This document shows, in pieces, positions 1-9,730 of a DNA stretch of 64,000 nt. Position numbers and translations under genes: made by a program. The notes below the pieces were generated by a model, which did not search any database, was not told where the DNA came from, and saw nothing but the letters and a program-made list of their open reading frames with translations. Source of the DNA: Roseburia sp. (GTDB taxonomy: Bacteria > Bacillota > Clostridia > Lachnospirales > Lachnospiraceae); NCBI GenBank assembly GCA_017549185.1, contig JAFYVJ010000074.1, positions 54,437 to 118,436 on the forward strand. Direction: 5' to 3'. The first letter of the stretch is position 1. The number at the start of each line of letters is the position of its first letter.

Positions 1-1
1 G

Positions 2-3000
2 GAAGAAGTTGGAACATTTGATGAAATTAATTTTGTAAATATGGACTTTAATGGACATTCGATTTTAGCAAATGGTACGATTATTTGGTCAGAGGCGATT
101 ACTATGACAAACAGTGCCGAGACAAATGCAGAAGTTAATATTTGTTCTGAGGATGGCTTTTTCGTAGAGACACTTTGTTTAAAATCAGGAGAAATTGAAT
201 GGCCGGTATCAGAATATACATTCAATAAAGGTGTAAATATTAATGCACCAAAAGGTTTTGTAGATTTAAGTATATACGAAGTCGATACAACGACACATAT
301 ATTGGATGCCGAAGTTACGGCACAGTGGGTTAGTGTAGAGAGCGGAGCATGGAAAGTTACAGACTTTACCCTTGTGGAAAGTGAAAATAATACTTACATT
401 AAAGAGGGCGGAAATCTTACCGTAACCGGAACTACTATCATAACCGGAGGCAACGGTATTGAAGTGCGTGGTAAGTTACAATTAGGGGATGTATTTGTAA
501 AGGCAAATAGCAAAAATCCGGCTGCAAATCTGAGGTTAGAAATTGGAAAAGTATATGATGCAGATAAGAATAATGAGCATTTATATACCGGTGAAGTGAT
601 ATTTACAGGCACCATCACCGCAGAAGAATCTGCTTCGGATATAATCAGTATCAGTAAAAATGAGATTTATGTAAGCAATATACGTGGTGAAGAAGTGTAT
701 GCACAGGAAGTGTCTTATACGAGTGGGGAAGAACTTGCTGTGATAAAAAATAGTTCCATTACATCTGACAAGTTTGCTTTGAATATTCCGGATACATTCC
801 TTAGTATCTCCGGAGAGAGATTAAAAGTGAGCACAGTAGCGTTACAGGCAGCTTTTTATGATGAAAGCGAGGACAAAATCATTACGTTTCGTTATGAAAC
901 CTTGAAAGATGCATTTGTACAAATGGAAAATGATTTTGGTGGTAGGGAGGGATTATATACCATTACCCTTATAAAAGATATTAAGATATCAGAAGATATG
1001 GTAGTACCATCTTTTATAACTGAGCTTGTTTTAGAGGCGGCCATTTCCAATAAAATAGACTTAAATGGTTATACTATTTCATCTAATGGAACATATGAAT
1101 TGAGAGAAAGTCTTGAAATTATAAGTACAGCAGAAGAAAAGGGACAAATTATTTCTAATGCAGTAACCAGTGAAAGTACAGATGTTTACGGGGCAGTTGT
1201 TATAGCACAGACTGTTTTAGAAAATGTTGATGTAGTAGCACAGAATGGTGTCGTACAGCTTTGGGCAGATGGAACAGAAGGTATAGTAGTAGGTGATATT
1301 ATTGCCAATACGGTAGATGTTTCCGGTAAGTGGAGTGTAGAAAATCTTTCCATCGCAGGTGGCAAATTCTATAATCGTGCAAATACACTTTTGGTATGTG
1401 ATACATTTACACAGACAGAAAAAGGACTTACTTATTTAGAAGGAACTTCTGTATTGGTTGTAAAGAAAGAAGCGGTAATAAATAATCTGTATATAACAGA
1501 TTGTGCATACCTCTATCGTGCAAACGAAGCTAAAATACAGATAAACGGAAAAGTAGAGCGTCAGAACGAATTTGCGAATCTATGTTTTGGTATTTACGAA
1601 GAAACAGAAGAAAGCTGGACATTTATCACGTTAGAGAGAAACGAAGTTCTGTTTACGACTGATATCGAAGAGTTTCCAACAGAATGGCTCTGTTTTGTAC
1701 AGGATGAGGAGAATGCAAAATATGAGTCAGCATATCAGGTAGAAAATGAAGATGGTGTGTATGAAGTATTAGTAGGTGGTAATTGGATTTTAGTATCGTC
1801 TTTGATTACAATCGGAGATGAATCGAAACAACAGGAATTGGCTTCGTTTAATACATGGTCAGAAGCAATCAAATATATCAATGATTTGGCAAATCCAAAT
1901 ATCGGTTATGTGATTGAATTGACAGAGGATATTAATGCAGATGATAAATTAGAACTTCCGGAAAATGTGTTGGAACTTATCGTATGTAGTGGAATAGAAG
2001 AACAGGTAACATTAACTTGTGAGGAAAGTGATATTACCATAACAGCAGATACCTGTTTTGAAAATGTCAAATTAGTAGGTATTATTGACATAGAAGTAGA
2101 GGATGGTCAATTATTACTTGCAGGGGTAACAGCAGATTTTGGTAAGGTTGAAGGTAATGGAGAGAATATTCTTGCAGTTACAAGAGGTTCTAGTATAACT
2201 GTAGAAAAGATTACCGATTTAGCAGAACTTGCGTTGGATACATCTGTTTTGATTGTAGAAAAAGAATTTGCTGAGGTAGAAGAACTGCATATGCAGGGAA
2301 GTACCTTAAAAGCAAATGGTAAGATTGCAATGAATGATATTGTTTCTTACGATGACAAAAACCAGATTATTACAAAAGAAAATGTTTTAAAGATTAAAGG
2401 TACCATTAGCGGAGTTGGGGCAGGCGAAGTAAATGTAGCAGCAGATTATAGCATTGGTGAGGCTGCAAAAGGAAAAGAAATTATCGACAGTATTCGTGCA
2501 TATGCGATTGATATCGTAGTAGAGTCTAATAATGGAGTCTATACGACAGAAACAAAACTTCTCGAGGCGGAAAACGCAGCATCTGCGTGGTTTGTTGTGG
2601 GAAGTAAGTATGACGATGAGACCGGAGATAGAATTGCTATTGAAAGTCTGACACATAAAAAGGGAAATGCAAATAGTATTTATTATGGCAGACAGACTGT
2701 AGAAAAGAAAGCTGTCAGCGTAAGAGTATTAGACTGGGATGCGGCTGATTGGGTTTTATTCAATAGCTATGCAACTTTGGAAGATGCTTTTGATGCGATT
2801 GAAGACAAGGATGATAATGAAGCAATCTACTATATCACATTAGCAGAAGATGTTGTGTTAGATGCTTTTGAAACACCGGAAAGTGCTGTACAGATTCAGA
2901 TTTGGGCAGGAAAAGAAGATCTTACGATTACTTATGATGAAGAGATGGTGTTAAATTCTCATTTATTATTAGGTAATATTATCTTAAATCCGGATTCAGA

Positions 3001-6000
3001 AGAGGGTAGTATTGATTTGGGTGAATATGGTCTTGATCTTCTTTGTGGAACTACGTTGGCAGAAGGATGCGAGATTACTTCTGTTACAGGTAATGGTGTA
3101 GATAGTAATTCTGTATTTAATGTCCATAATACCGTATTTACCATTTCAGGTGATATTGTAGAAGTGGGTGAAATCTGGATTCAGAGTGCCGAATTAATCG
3201 TAGAAGGTGCGGTTGATACAGGTAATCTCATGGGTTGGGTTGATACTACTTTGACGGATACGCAGAAAGTACCGACATTAGTAGGTACTGCTGAAGTATC
3301 AAAACCCGGTAAAAAGATTACAGATATTAAAACGCAGATTACAATTAGAGGTGAAGTATGTTGTAACAGAGATACAGTTACCATCGCTTTACGAGAAGAA
3401 AAATCTGCTGGCAAATACGAATATATTGATTTTTCTAAAGTAGATGAAGATATGTGGGATGCCGGTGTACAGCTCGTAAATGCACCAAAAGCAGATTCCA
3501 TGATGATTGTGGTATCTGAGCAAAATATGGATGACGAGGCATATGTATCTGCGAAGGCAAATGGTTATATTGTCTGCCAGCATGAAGATAATATAGGGGT
3601 TATTTTAGGATATGAGAAGTCTTATGGAAAAGAGACAGTAAAGGTTTATTCCGGTTATCGTACATTTGAGGAAGCAATTACCCAGATTAATGCATTGGCA
3701 GTGAAACAGGAATATGAAATTTTATTACAGCCTGGAATATCCGGAATGTCACAAGAAGCACCGATCACGTTTAAAATGCCAAAGGCAAACGTGATGGAAT
3801 CTTTGGTTATTAAAGCAGAGAGTGAGGAAGTAATTGATTTATATTATAAAGGTAATATTACTCTGACTAGTGACTTGCGTGTAGAAAGCGTGGCATTCAG
3901 ACAGGCAGATAAAAATGGTAAGGCATATGGAAAGAAAGATATGCCTGCAGCCGTAACTATTTCTACAGCAGGAAATGATGTAACCTTTATAGGAGAAGTT
4001 ATTTTTAATACACCGATTAAGTTAGATGGTAAGAAGAAAGGCAATTTGAATATTGTAGGTACAGATGCAGGTATTCTTCTTACAGAGACTTATAATGCAA
4101 CAGATAGTGTATTTGGTTCTATTACAAATTTTGCAGAAGTGAATGTAGTAAATGCAGTAGTAGAAGAAGAGGAAGTAAGGGGTATTTTCCTTGCACAGTT
4201 TGGTAAAACAGCACCTACATTTAGTGCGGCAGCATTAAATGTATATGACAATGCTTATTTAGGAGTAGTTTCAAGTACTAATAAAGCAAAATTAACAGTT
4301 ACTGATTTGACAGTATCAAACGGTAATGTGTCTGTAGATGGTACCGTTACTGCTAAGAATACCAAGATGTATGGTGAATCAGCAGTGGATGCATTTGGTA
4401 AGATGACATTAACAAATGTAACATTAAATGATACATCAGCCATTAGAGGTGATGCAGATGTTACGATTAGTGGTACATTGATATGTAATACGCCAAATGC
4501 TGTATTGCGATCAAAACAGAAATCAGCAAAGAATCTGAAACCGGGACTTAATATTAAAGGAAAGGTCTTATTAAGTGATCCATCTTATAAGATTAATGTT
4601 GAAGTAGAAGGATATGATACGGATAACTTAGTGAAGTTAACAGATGCACCAAAAGCAAGTGGTTTGCTACTGACTGCTAAGAGTGCTACGACAGAGATGT
4701 TCGTACCATCAGAAAAAAATGCCGGTAAGAATGCTTATCCGGAAAATAAGAACGGATATATATTGGCAAAATCCGGTACAGGCATTTATGTATATTACGG
4801 TAATACTTTAGCTGTAGAAGTGAGCAGAGAAGGTGAAGTACTTGGATATTACAACACTGTAAAAGATGCTGTAAAAGCAATCGATGCTTGGAAAGAGAAA
4901 GAAGCCGTTTATGTATTGAGATTCCTAAATGAAGTGGGAGATGAAGAATCACCGGTTGCAATGACGATGCCTAAGAATGCAAAAGAGATTGTACTCCAAA
5001 GTGAGGAGGAGCTTTATTTAACAGGAAATTTGAAATTAAATGCTTCACCGGTGTTGACCTTATTGGCGGATACGGTAATAACAGGAAATGTATCCGGAAA
5101 GGGAATACTTAATATTGGAAGAGACGTAACCGTTATGGTAAATGGCAGTTTTGCTGCTAATAATGTAGTCTTTAACGGAGAAAGTGTATTAGATGCACAG
5201 AAAAATAAAGTAACTATTGGTGCAGTTGAAAATAACGGAAGCGAAAATCAGATTATTTATGGTAAAGATAAAGCCGGAGCACCGAATTTAACTATTAAAG
5301 GGATGGTAAGCGGTGAAAGTGAAAATCCGATTTTATTGAAGCTTATGTCAAGTAACATGAATTATAAGAAGTATAAGCTTAGTAAAGAAAATGGACAGGT
5401 AAAATTAGATAATAAGCAAAAGATTGCTTCTATTGAAAAAGCTGCTCTTTCTAATTTTATAATAGCAATTAACAGTGATAGTTTAGATGTCAGACAGGTA
5501 GTGAAAGCAAATAAGGGTATATACTACTATGGTGAGAGTGGAATAACTTTGGAAATATATGATGATGAAACATATGTTGGTACATCAGTATGTCTTGACT
5601 ATGCACAGGCTATTAATGAAATAAATGCAATAGCGGATAAGACAGCAAGTTATCATATCTGTTTTGATAGTATTGAAGATACAAATATAACAGATAAAAA
5701 GCCAGTAAGTGCTATTATAATGCCAAAAGCAAATGTAGCGGCTGAAGTTAAGATTATTTCTAACAGCAATGATGGTGGAATGGAATTTACGGGCAATATT
5801 ACGTATGCAGGTATTTTAGGTCTTGTAAACTGCGAATTAAAGGTGGATAAGATTAGCAGTGTGAAAGAGCTGATATTAGAAGATACCAAGCTTATTACCG
5901 CTGGTGATGTGAAAGTCGGAGATGTGGTAGTAGAAGGAAAAAGTACATGGGATGCGTTTGGAGCAACAACGATTGCAAATCTGGATGTAACAGGAGCTGA

Positions 6001-8524
6001 GTTTATAACAGGAGATAATTCAGAGGGTAGTTATCTTGCATCAAAACAGAACGCTAAAGGTGATTCTACATTTACGATAACAGGAAATGTGAAGGGTGTA
6101 AGTGTATGGAAAGTAATAAAAGCTGATGCAAAGGATACAACAGACAATAAAAATCGTTATATTACAGATTATAAGGATGAGAGTCTTGTAATTGCCAAAG
6201 CGGCAGGTGCAGACAGATTCCTGGCAGAGTCATTTGTAAAAGCAGAAGGCATCCGTGCATATAAGGATATTAAGAATGCGGTTAGAAATGGTGATGCAGA
6301 AGAAATGAAGGTATTGCTTGCATACAACGATACTGAGACATATACAAAGTCATTTGAAGAAGCGATTAAATTAATCGATAATATCGGTAATAAAGAAGGC
6401 GAATATGAGATTACTTTCTTAAGTGAGGAGGAAGAAGTTACTACGAAAATAGCAAGTGCATATGGTGCATTAACGCTTCCGAAGAAAGCAGCAAGTGTAC
6501 ATATTATGGGTATGCCTGATAGCGATGGTAATCCGTCTACCACACTTAAGTATACCGGAACAATGAAGACAACAGTAGACCTTATCTTTTCAAATATTAT
6601 TTTAACAGAGGGTAAGGTAGACAAAGTCTCCGGAAGATTTGTTCCAAGTTATGCGGTAACACCTGTTATGTCTAATGCACAGGCAGAGATTCGCTTCGCA
6701 GAAGGTGCATTAACATTAAAAGAGACAAATAACGAAGATGCAGCAGACCTTGTATTTACTTCTGTAAGTGGTAAAGGTAATCTTTTAATTAGTGACAGAA
6801 CTGCAAAAGTAGAAGGTGCATTAGCTGCAAATATTCTTACTGTAAATAATGCTAGTGTTGAAGTAGAAAATGATGTGAAAGTAACTACACTACATATTGC
6901 AGATAATGCTGCATTAGAGACTGCTGGCAAATTTACAGCCAAAGATGTATATGTTTTAAATATGGCAGAAAATGAACAGCGTTATGCAGTGGTAGATGCA
7001 GATAGTGTAATTACAATTACAAACGTGAGTGGTGAAGAGTCCGGTGATGGTTTATTAATCGTAACAAACCGTACACAGGATAAAGACGCTTCACAGTTAA
7101 CCATTAGTGGTCTGGTTCTTGGCACAGAAGTAGATGTGGCAATGAACATTTACGATGATGGTGAGTATCGTGAAATGACTGCAGAGGATATTGCAGAAAT
7201 TCTTATAACAGATGAAAAAGAAATACCGGTTAAAGAACAGGCGTTGATAATCGGTAAGAAGTTATCATCCGGCAATATCGGTGTAGCTGCATTTGATGAG
7301 AAAGAAAAATGCTGGATAGAGTTAGCAGAAATTTCAACTTATGCACAGGATGGTAACGTATACATGACAGATATACCGGTACTGGTTCAGGTATATGGTA
7401 TCAATGGAGATAAGCTGACATATAATTCTAATTTCATTAATTGGAATCAGGCAGTAAAAGAAATTGATAGTCTGAATAACAAGAAATTGAGCTATGAAAT
7501 GAATATCCAGAGAAACGTAGGTCAGAACGCAGATGGAACATTAGAACCGATTGCAGAATTGACATTGCCAGCAAAAGCAAAAGAGGTTATCGTAACCGGT
7601 AATATTATTTTCTTAGAAGAAAGTACTATTTCACCAAAAGTGAAGACTATCTTTACGAATGTAGGTTTGATGGCAGTAGAAGAAAACAGAGATGGCTACG
7701 AATCAGTTTCTTATGATGTAAATGTTGGCAACTGTTACGTAGAAATGAATAATATTACAGGCATAACAGATATTTTCGTTGCAGATTATGGATGGATTAC
7801 GTTGGAGAATATTCCAGGTACGATTTCAGGTGCTAAGAAAGGTCACTTTGTATTTCATTGGGATGACGAAGGTGCCGGAAATGATATGGCTGCGACTATG
7901 ATTAACGGAGTTGGTACCGTTGAGTTCTGGGATAGTGATTATACTGTTGACATGGATGATGCAGAAACAGATGTTTATACATATGTAAATGTTCCGGAAG
8001 GAATCACAGGAGCAGAAAAATTAATTGTACATCCATTTGTACAATTAGAATCTGTGGAAGGTGCTATTTCTGTTAAGAATATCATTGCAAAAGCATCGGT
8101 TATTCATGCAAAAGATGTGGAAGTAAAAGGAAGTGCTGATTTGGCATCTGCATGGCTGGAAGCAGGAACAGAAAGCATAGGCGATGGATTTATGAAGATT
8201 GCGAATGTGGTATTACAGGATGCAGAGTCCGGTCTTTCTGCAAAACAGGATGAGAATGGCAATTCTTTATTACAAATTACAGGAAAGATTTCTATGAGCA
8301 AAACCTTTGCCGATGAGAAAAAGGAGGCATTACAAATTGAGGTTCGTTATAATAATGACAGTGCTTCTGCACAGTTATATGATGGAATGCTTCTTCTTAC
8401 AGCACCAAAGGCAGATGTAACTGTATTTAAACCATTGTATTCAGGTATGGGCGGTTCACGAGAAGGATATGGCTTATACAAAGAAGGGAAAGCAAATGTT
8501 TATTATGGTGCATTAAATGAATAA
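2..8524 (+). CDS. Giant repetitive surface/secreted protein, 5' end outside window
   Basis: The frame is open from base 2, so the N-terminus and any signal peptide lie upstream; at least 2,840 residues are present. The protein is acidic, rich in Val, Thr, Asn and Lys and very poor in Cys. At least eight diverged blocks are visible, opening near nt 883, 1849, 2761, 3649, 4850, 5592, 6343 and 7435. Each opens with an aromatic-rich helix of the type Y/W-x(2-3)-A-I/V-x(2)-I-D/N, then a Y-x-I-x-L strand, a Pro-Lys-rich turn (MPKA, LPKK, LPAK) and a long run of short valine/threonine strands that suggests a beta-solenoid. Several blocks close with an APKA motif and a GY-I...YYG motif; the protein itself stops just after such a YYG. 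There is no LPXTG, C-terminal membrane segment or dockerin, so any anchor must be N-terminal. An adhesin-like role is inference; no enzyme motif was seen. Confidence 0.8.
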   Translation, partial: EEVGTFDEINFVNMDFNGHSILANGTIIWSEAITMTNSAETNAEVNICSEDGFFVETLCLKSGEIEWPVSEYTFNKGVNINAPKGFVDLSIYEVDTTTHILDAEVTAQWVSVESGAWKVTDFTLVESENNTYIKEGGNLTVTGTTIITGGNGIEVRGKLQLGDVFVKANSKNPAANLRLEIGKVYDADKNNEHLYTGEVIFTGTITAEESASDIISISKNEIYVSNIRGEEVYAQEVSYTSGEELAVIKNSSITSDKFALNIPDTFLSISGERLKVSTVALQAAFYDESEDKIITFRYETLKDAFVQMENDFGGREGLYTITLIKDIKISEDMVVPSFITELVLEAAISNKIDLNGYTISSNGTYELRESLEIISTAEEKGQIISNAVTSESTDVYGAVVIAQTVLENVDVVAQNGVVQLWADGTEGIVVGDIIANTVDVSGKWSVENLSIAGGKFYNRANTLLVCDTFTQTEKGLTYLEGTSVLVVKKEAVINNLYITDCAYLYRANEAKIQINGKVERQNEFANLCFGIYEETEESWTFITLERNEVLFTTDIEEFPTEWLCFVQDEENAKYESAYQVENEDGVYEVLVGGNWILVSSLITIGDESKQQELASFNTWSEAIKYINDLANPNIGYVIELTEDINADDKLELPENVLELIVCSGIEEQVTLTCEESDITITADTCFENVKLVGIIDIEVEDGQLLLAGVTADFGKVEGNGENILAVTRGSSITVEKITDLAELALDTSVLIVEKEFAEVEELHMQGSTLKANGKIAMNDIVSYDDKNQIITKENVLKIKGTISGVGAGEVNVAADYSIGEAAKGKEIIDSIRAYAIDIVVESNNGVYTTETKLLEAENAASAWFVVGSKYDDETGDRIAIESLTHKKGNANSIYYGRQTVEKKAVSVRVLDWDAADWVLFNSYATLEDAFDAIEDKDDNEAIYYITLAEDVVLDAFETPESAVQIQIWAGKEDLTITYDEEMVLNSHLLLGNIILNPDSEEGSIDLGEYGLDLLCGTTLAEGCEITSVTGNGVDSNSVFNVHNTVFTISGDIVEVGEIWIQSAELIVEGAVDTGNLMGWVDTTLTDTQKVPTLVGTAEVSKPGKKITDIKTQITIRGEVCCNRDTVTIALREEKSAGKYEYIDFSKVDEDMWDAGVQLVNAPKADSMMIVVSEQNMDDEAYVSAKANGYIVCQHEDNIGVILGYEKSYGKETVKVYSGYRTFEEAITQINALAVKQEYEILLQPGISGMSQEAPITFKMPKANVMESLVIKAESEEVIDLYYKGNITLTSDLRVESVAFRQADKNGKAYGKKDMPAAVTISTAGNDVTFIGEVIFNTPIKLDGKKKGNLNIVGTDAGILLTETYNATDSVFGSITNFAEVNVVNAVVEEEEVRGIFLAQFGKTAPTFSAAALNVYDNAYLGVVSSTNKAKLTVTDLTVSNGNVSVDGTVTAKNTKMYGESAVDAFGKMTLTNVTLNDTSAIRGDADVTISGTLICNTPNAVLRSKQKSAKNLKPGLNIKGKVLLSDPSYKINVEVEGYDTDNLVKLTDAPKASGLLLTAKSATTEMFVPSEKNAGKNAYPENKNGYILAKSGTGIYVYYGNTLAVEVSREGEVLGYYNTVKDAVKAIDAWKEKEAVYVLRFLNEVGDEESPVAMTMPKNAKEIVLQSEEELYLTGNLKLNASPVLTLLADTVITGNVSGKGILNIGRDVTVMVNGSFAANNVVFNGESVLDAQKNKVTIGAVENNGSENQIIYGKDKAGAPNLTIKGMVSGESENPILLKLMSSNMNYKKYKLSKENGQVKLDNKQKIASIEKAALSNFIIAINSDSLDVRQVVKANKGIYYYGESGITLEIYDDETYVGTSVCLDYAQAINEINAIADKTASYHICFDSIEDTNITDKKPVSAIIMPKANVAAEVKIISNSNDGGMEFTGNITYAGILGLVNCELKVDKISSVKELILEDTKLITAGDVKVGDVVVEGKSTWDAFGATTIANLDVTGAEFITGDNSEGSYLASKQNAKGDSTFTITGNVKGVSVWKVIKADAKDTTDNKNRYITDYKDESLVIAKAAGADRFLAESFVKAEGIRAYKDIKNAVRNGDAEEMKVLLAYNDTETYTKSFEEAIKLIDNIGNKEGEYEITFLSEEEEVTTKIASAYGALTLPKKAASVHIMGMPDSDGNPSTTLKYTGTMKTTVDLIFSNIILTEGKVDKVSGRFVPSYAVTPVMSNAQAEIRFAEGALTLKETNNEDAADLVFTSVSGKGNLLISDRTAKVEGALAANILTVNNASVEVENDVKVTTLHIADNAALETAGKFTAKDVYVLNMAENEQRYAVVDADSVITITNVSGEESGDGLLIVTNRTQDKDASQLTISGLVLGTEVDVAMNIYDDGEYREMTAEDIAEILITDEKEIPVKEQALIIGKKLSSGNIGVAAFDEKEKCWIELAEISTYAQDGNVYMTDIPVLVQVYGINGDKLTYNSNFINWNQAVKEIDSLNNKKLSYEMNIQRNVGQNADGTLEPIAELTLPAKAKEVIVTGNIIFLEESTISPKVKTIFTNVGLMAVEENRDGYESVSYDVNVGNCYVEMNNITGITDIFVADYGWITLENIPGTISGAKKGHFVFHWDDEGAGNDMAATMINGVGTVEFWDSDYTVDMDDAETDVYTYVNVPEGITGAEKLIVHPFVQLESVEGAISVKNIIAKASVIHAKDVEVKGSADLASAWLEAGTESIGDGFMKIANVVLQDAESGLSAKQDENGNSLLQITGKISMSKTFADEKKEALQIEVRYNNDSASAQLYDGMLLLTAPKADVTVFKPLYSGMGGSREGYGLYKEGKANVYYGALNE

Positions 8525-8554
8525 GGGTAGTAGCTTTTAGATAAAAAGACTATC

Positions 8555-8600
8555 AAAAAATCCTTTTGTGATTTTGTCACAGAAGGATTTTTTGATTTTC
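8555..8600 (+). terminator. Rho-independent terminator of the giant gene
   Basis: A 17-bp A/T-flanked stem (AAAAAATCCTTTTGTGA, with its near-perfect complement at 8577-8593) ends in a T-run, 30 bases after the stop codon. The flanking A-run means it could also work on the other strand, but no gene converges here. Confidence 0.8.
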
Positions 8601-8749
8601 TTCTTCCATAGATTGTTGTCTAATTTTATAATGACATGAAAAAAAGTAAGTCAAATAAATATAATATTTAAGATTTTATGAGCCTTATTCTAAAATGTGG
8701 TTCATTTTGATAAAATGAAAATCATTTAGAGGTAAAGGAGTGAAATGAT

Positions 8750-9547
8750 ATGAAAAAGTGGATGATATTGGTTTTGACATGGGTATGTGTGCTGTCTATG
8801 ACAGGCTGTAACAAAAAAGTATGGACTATATTATCGAAAATGAATCGATCGTAACCGGAATTGTAGAAGAAATGCATGATGATTACATTATTATGTATTC
8901 TGATTCGGCTGAGGGATATCCGAATGGGTCGAGATGGTCAATCTCTTTGGATGTAGAGAACAAGGACAGTTATACAGACCTTGTGGCGGGAGATGAAATT
9001 GTCGTGTATCATGATGGAAATGTGATGGAAACAGAGCCGCTAAAAGTTGGTACAGTATATGCAATTACATTAAAGACACCTGCAGAACGTGCGGATAAGG
9101 AAGTACAGGGAAATGACACGTGCAAGAGTATATGTGTTAGCCGGATATTTGGCGGAGGTCAGGGGCGAATCCTTTATGATTTCACCAAAGATTCAGGAAA
9201 GTTTGGACGCAGCAGAACCGAATTTGGATGATGTTTTTGCACAATTTGAAGGACAGTGGATGTTTGATGAAAGACGCGGAGCATGTGTCGGCGTTGAGAG
9301 AACAGAAGCCTGTGCTTATGGTGTAGAGGGAAGCAACTGGACCGTCTGGGTAACAGGTGGAGATCTTATTTCTGATTTGGATGTATATGGATATACCGAT
9401 TACAACATTTTATTTAAAGTTGCATATGATAATCAGGATGTTTATTATGATCTTTCATTCGGTATGGAAGGCAATTTGATTCTTACATATAGAACTTCCT
9501 TAGATCCAATGGATGCGGATGATTATGATATCATTGTTTGCGAATAA
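8750..9547 (+). pseudogene. Lipoprotein gene broken by two frameshifts
   Basis: An ATG at 8750 follows AAAGGAG and encodes a clean lipoprotein signal ending in lipobox MTGC. Six residues after the Cys region the frame runs out at a stop near 8850, while the next frame encodes a compact domain (IVTGIVEEMHDDYIIMYSD..., OB-fold-like) from 8821 to about 9115. The shift coincides with a run of six A at 8813-8818; one extra A would join signal and domain. A second change, around 9089-9120, moves reading to a further frame that encodes a C-terminal domain (AQFEGQWMFDERRG...DYDIIVCE) ending at 9547. Both repairs together give one lipoprotein of about 265 residues. The alternatives are sequencing error or two short independent genes, but the frame 8821-9231 has no ribosome binding site. 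Function unknown. Confidence 0.65.
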
Positions 9548-9606
9548 ATAACAAAGGGTATGTGGAATATGTAAAAAATGATATTGCCATAGTAAGTTCT
9601 AATGGT

Positions 9607-9670
9607 TAAAAAACGGAATGCAATCCTTTTTTATTAAATCTTTAATAAAAAAAGGATTGCATTCCGTTTT
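9607..9670. terminator. Long perfect-arm hairpin, bidirectional terminator-like
   Basis: An inverted repeat with arms of about 30 bases (core ACGGAATGCAATCC) and a tiny loop is flanked by A on the left and T on the right, so it has terminator form on both strands. It lies between the broken lipoprotein gene and the ATPase gene. One extra A in the right arm leaves a single bulge. Confidence 0.7.
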
Positions 9671-9730
9671 TATATTGATAATGCAAGAAAACTTGTATAT
9701 AATAAGATTATAGCAAAGTGAGGTATTATC

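Noticed and set aside
6169-6942. Long minus-strand frames (up to 151 codons) inside the giant gene
   Set aside because: They are codon-bias shadows of a repetitive valine- and threonine-rich coding region with no signals of their own.
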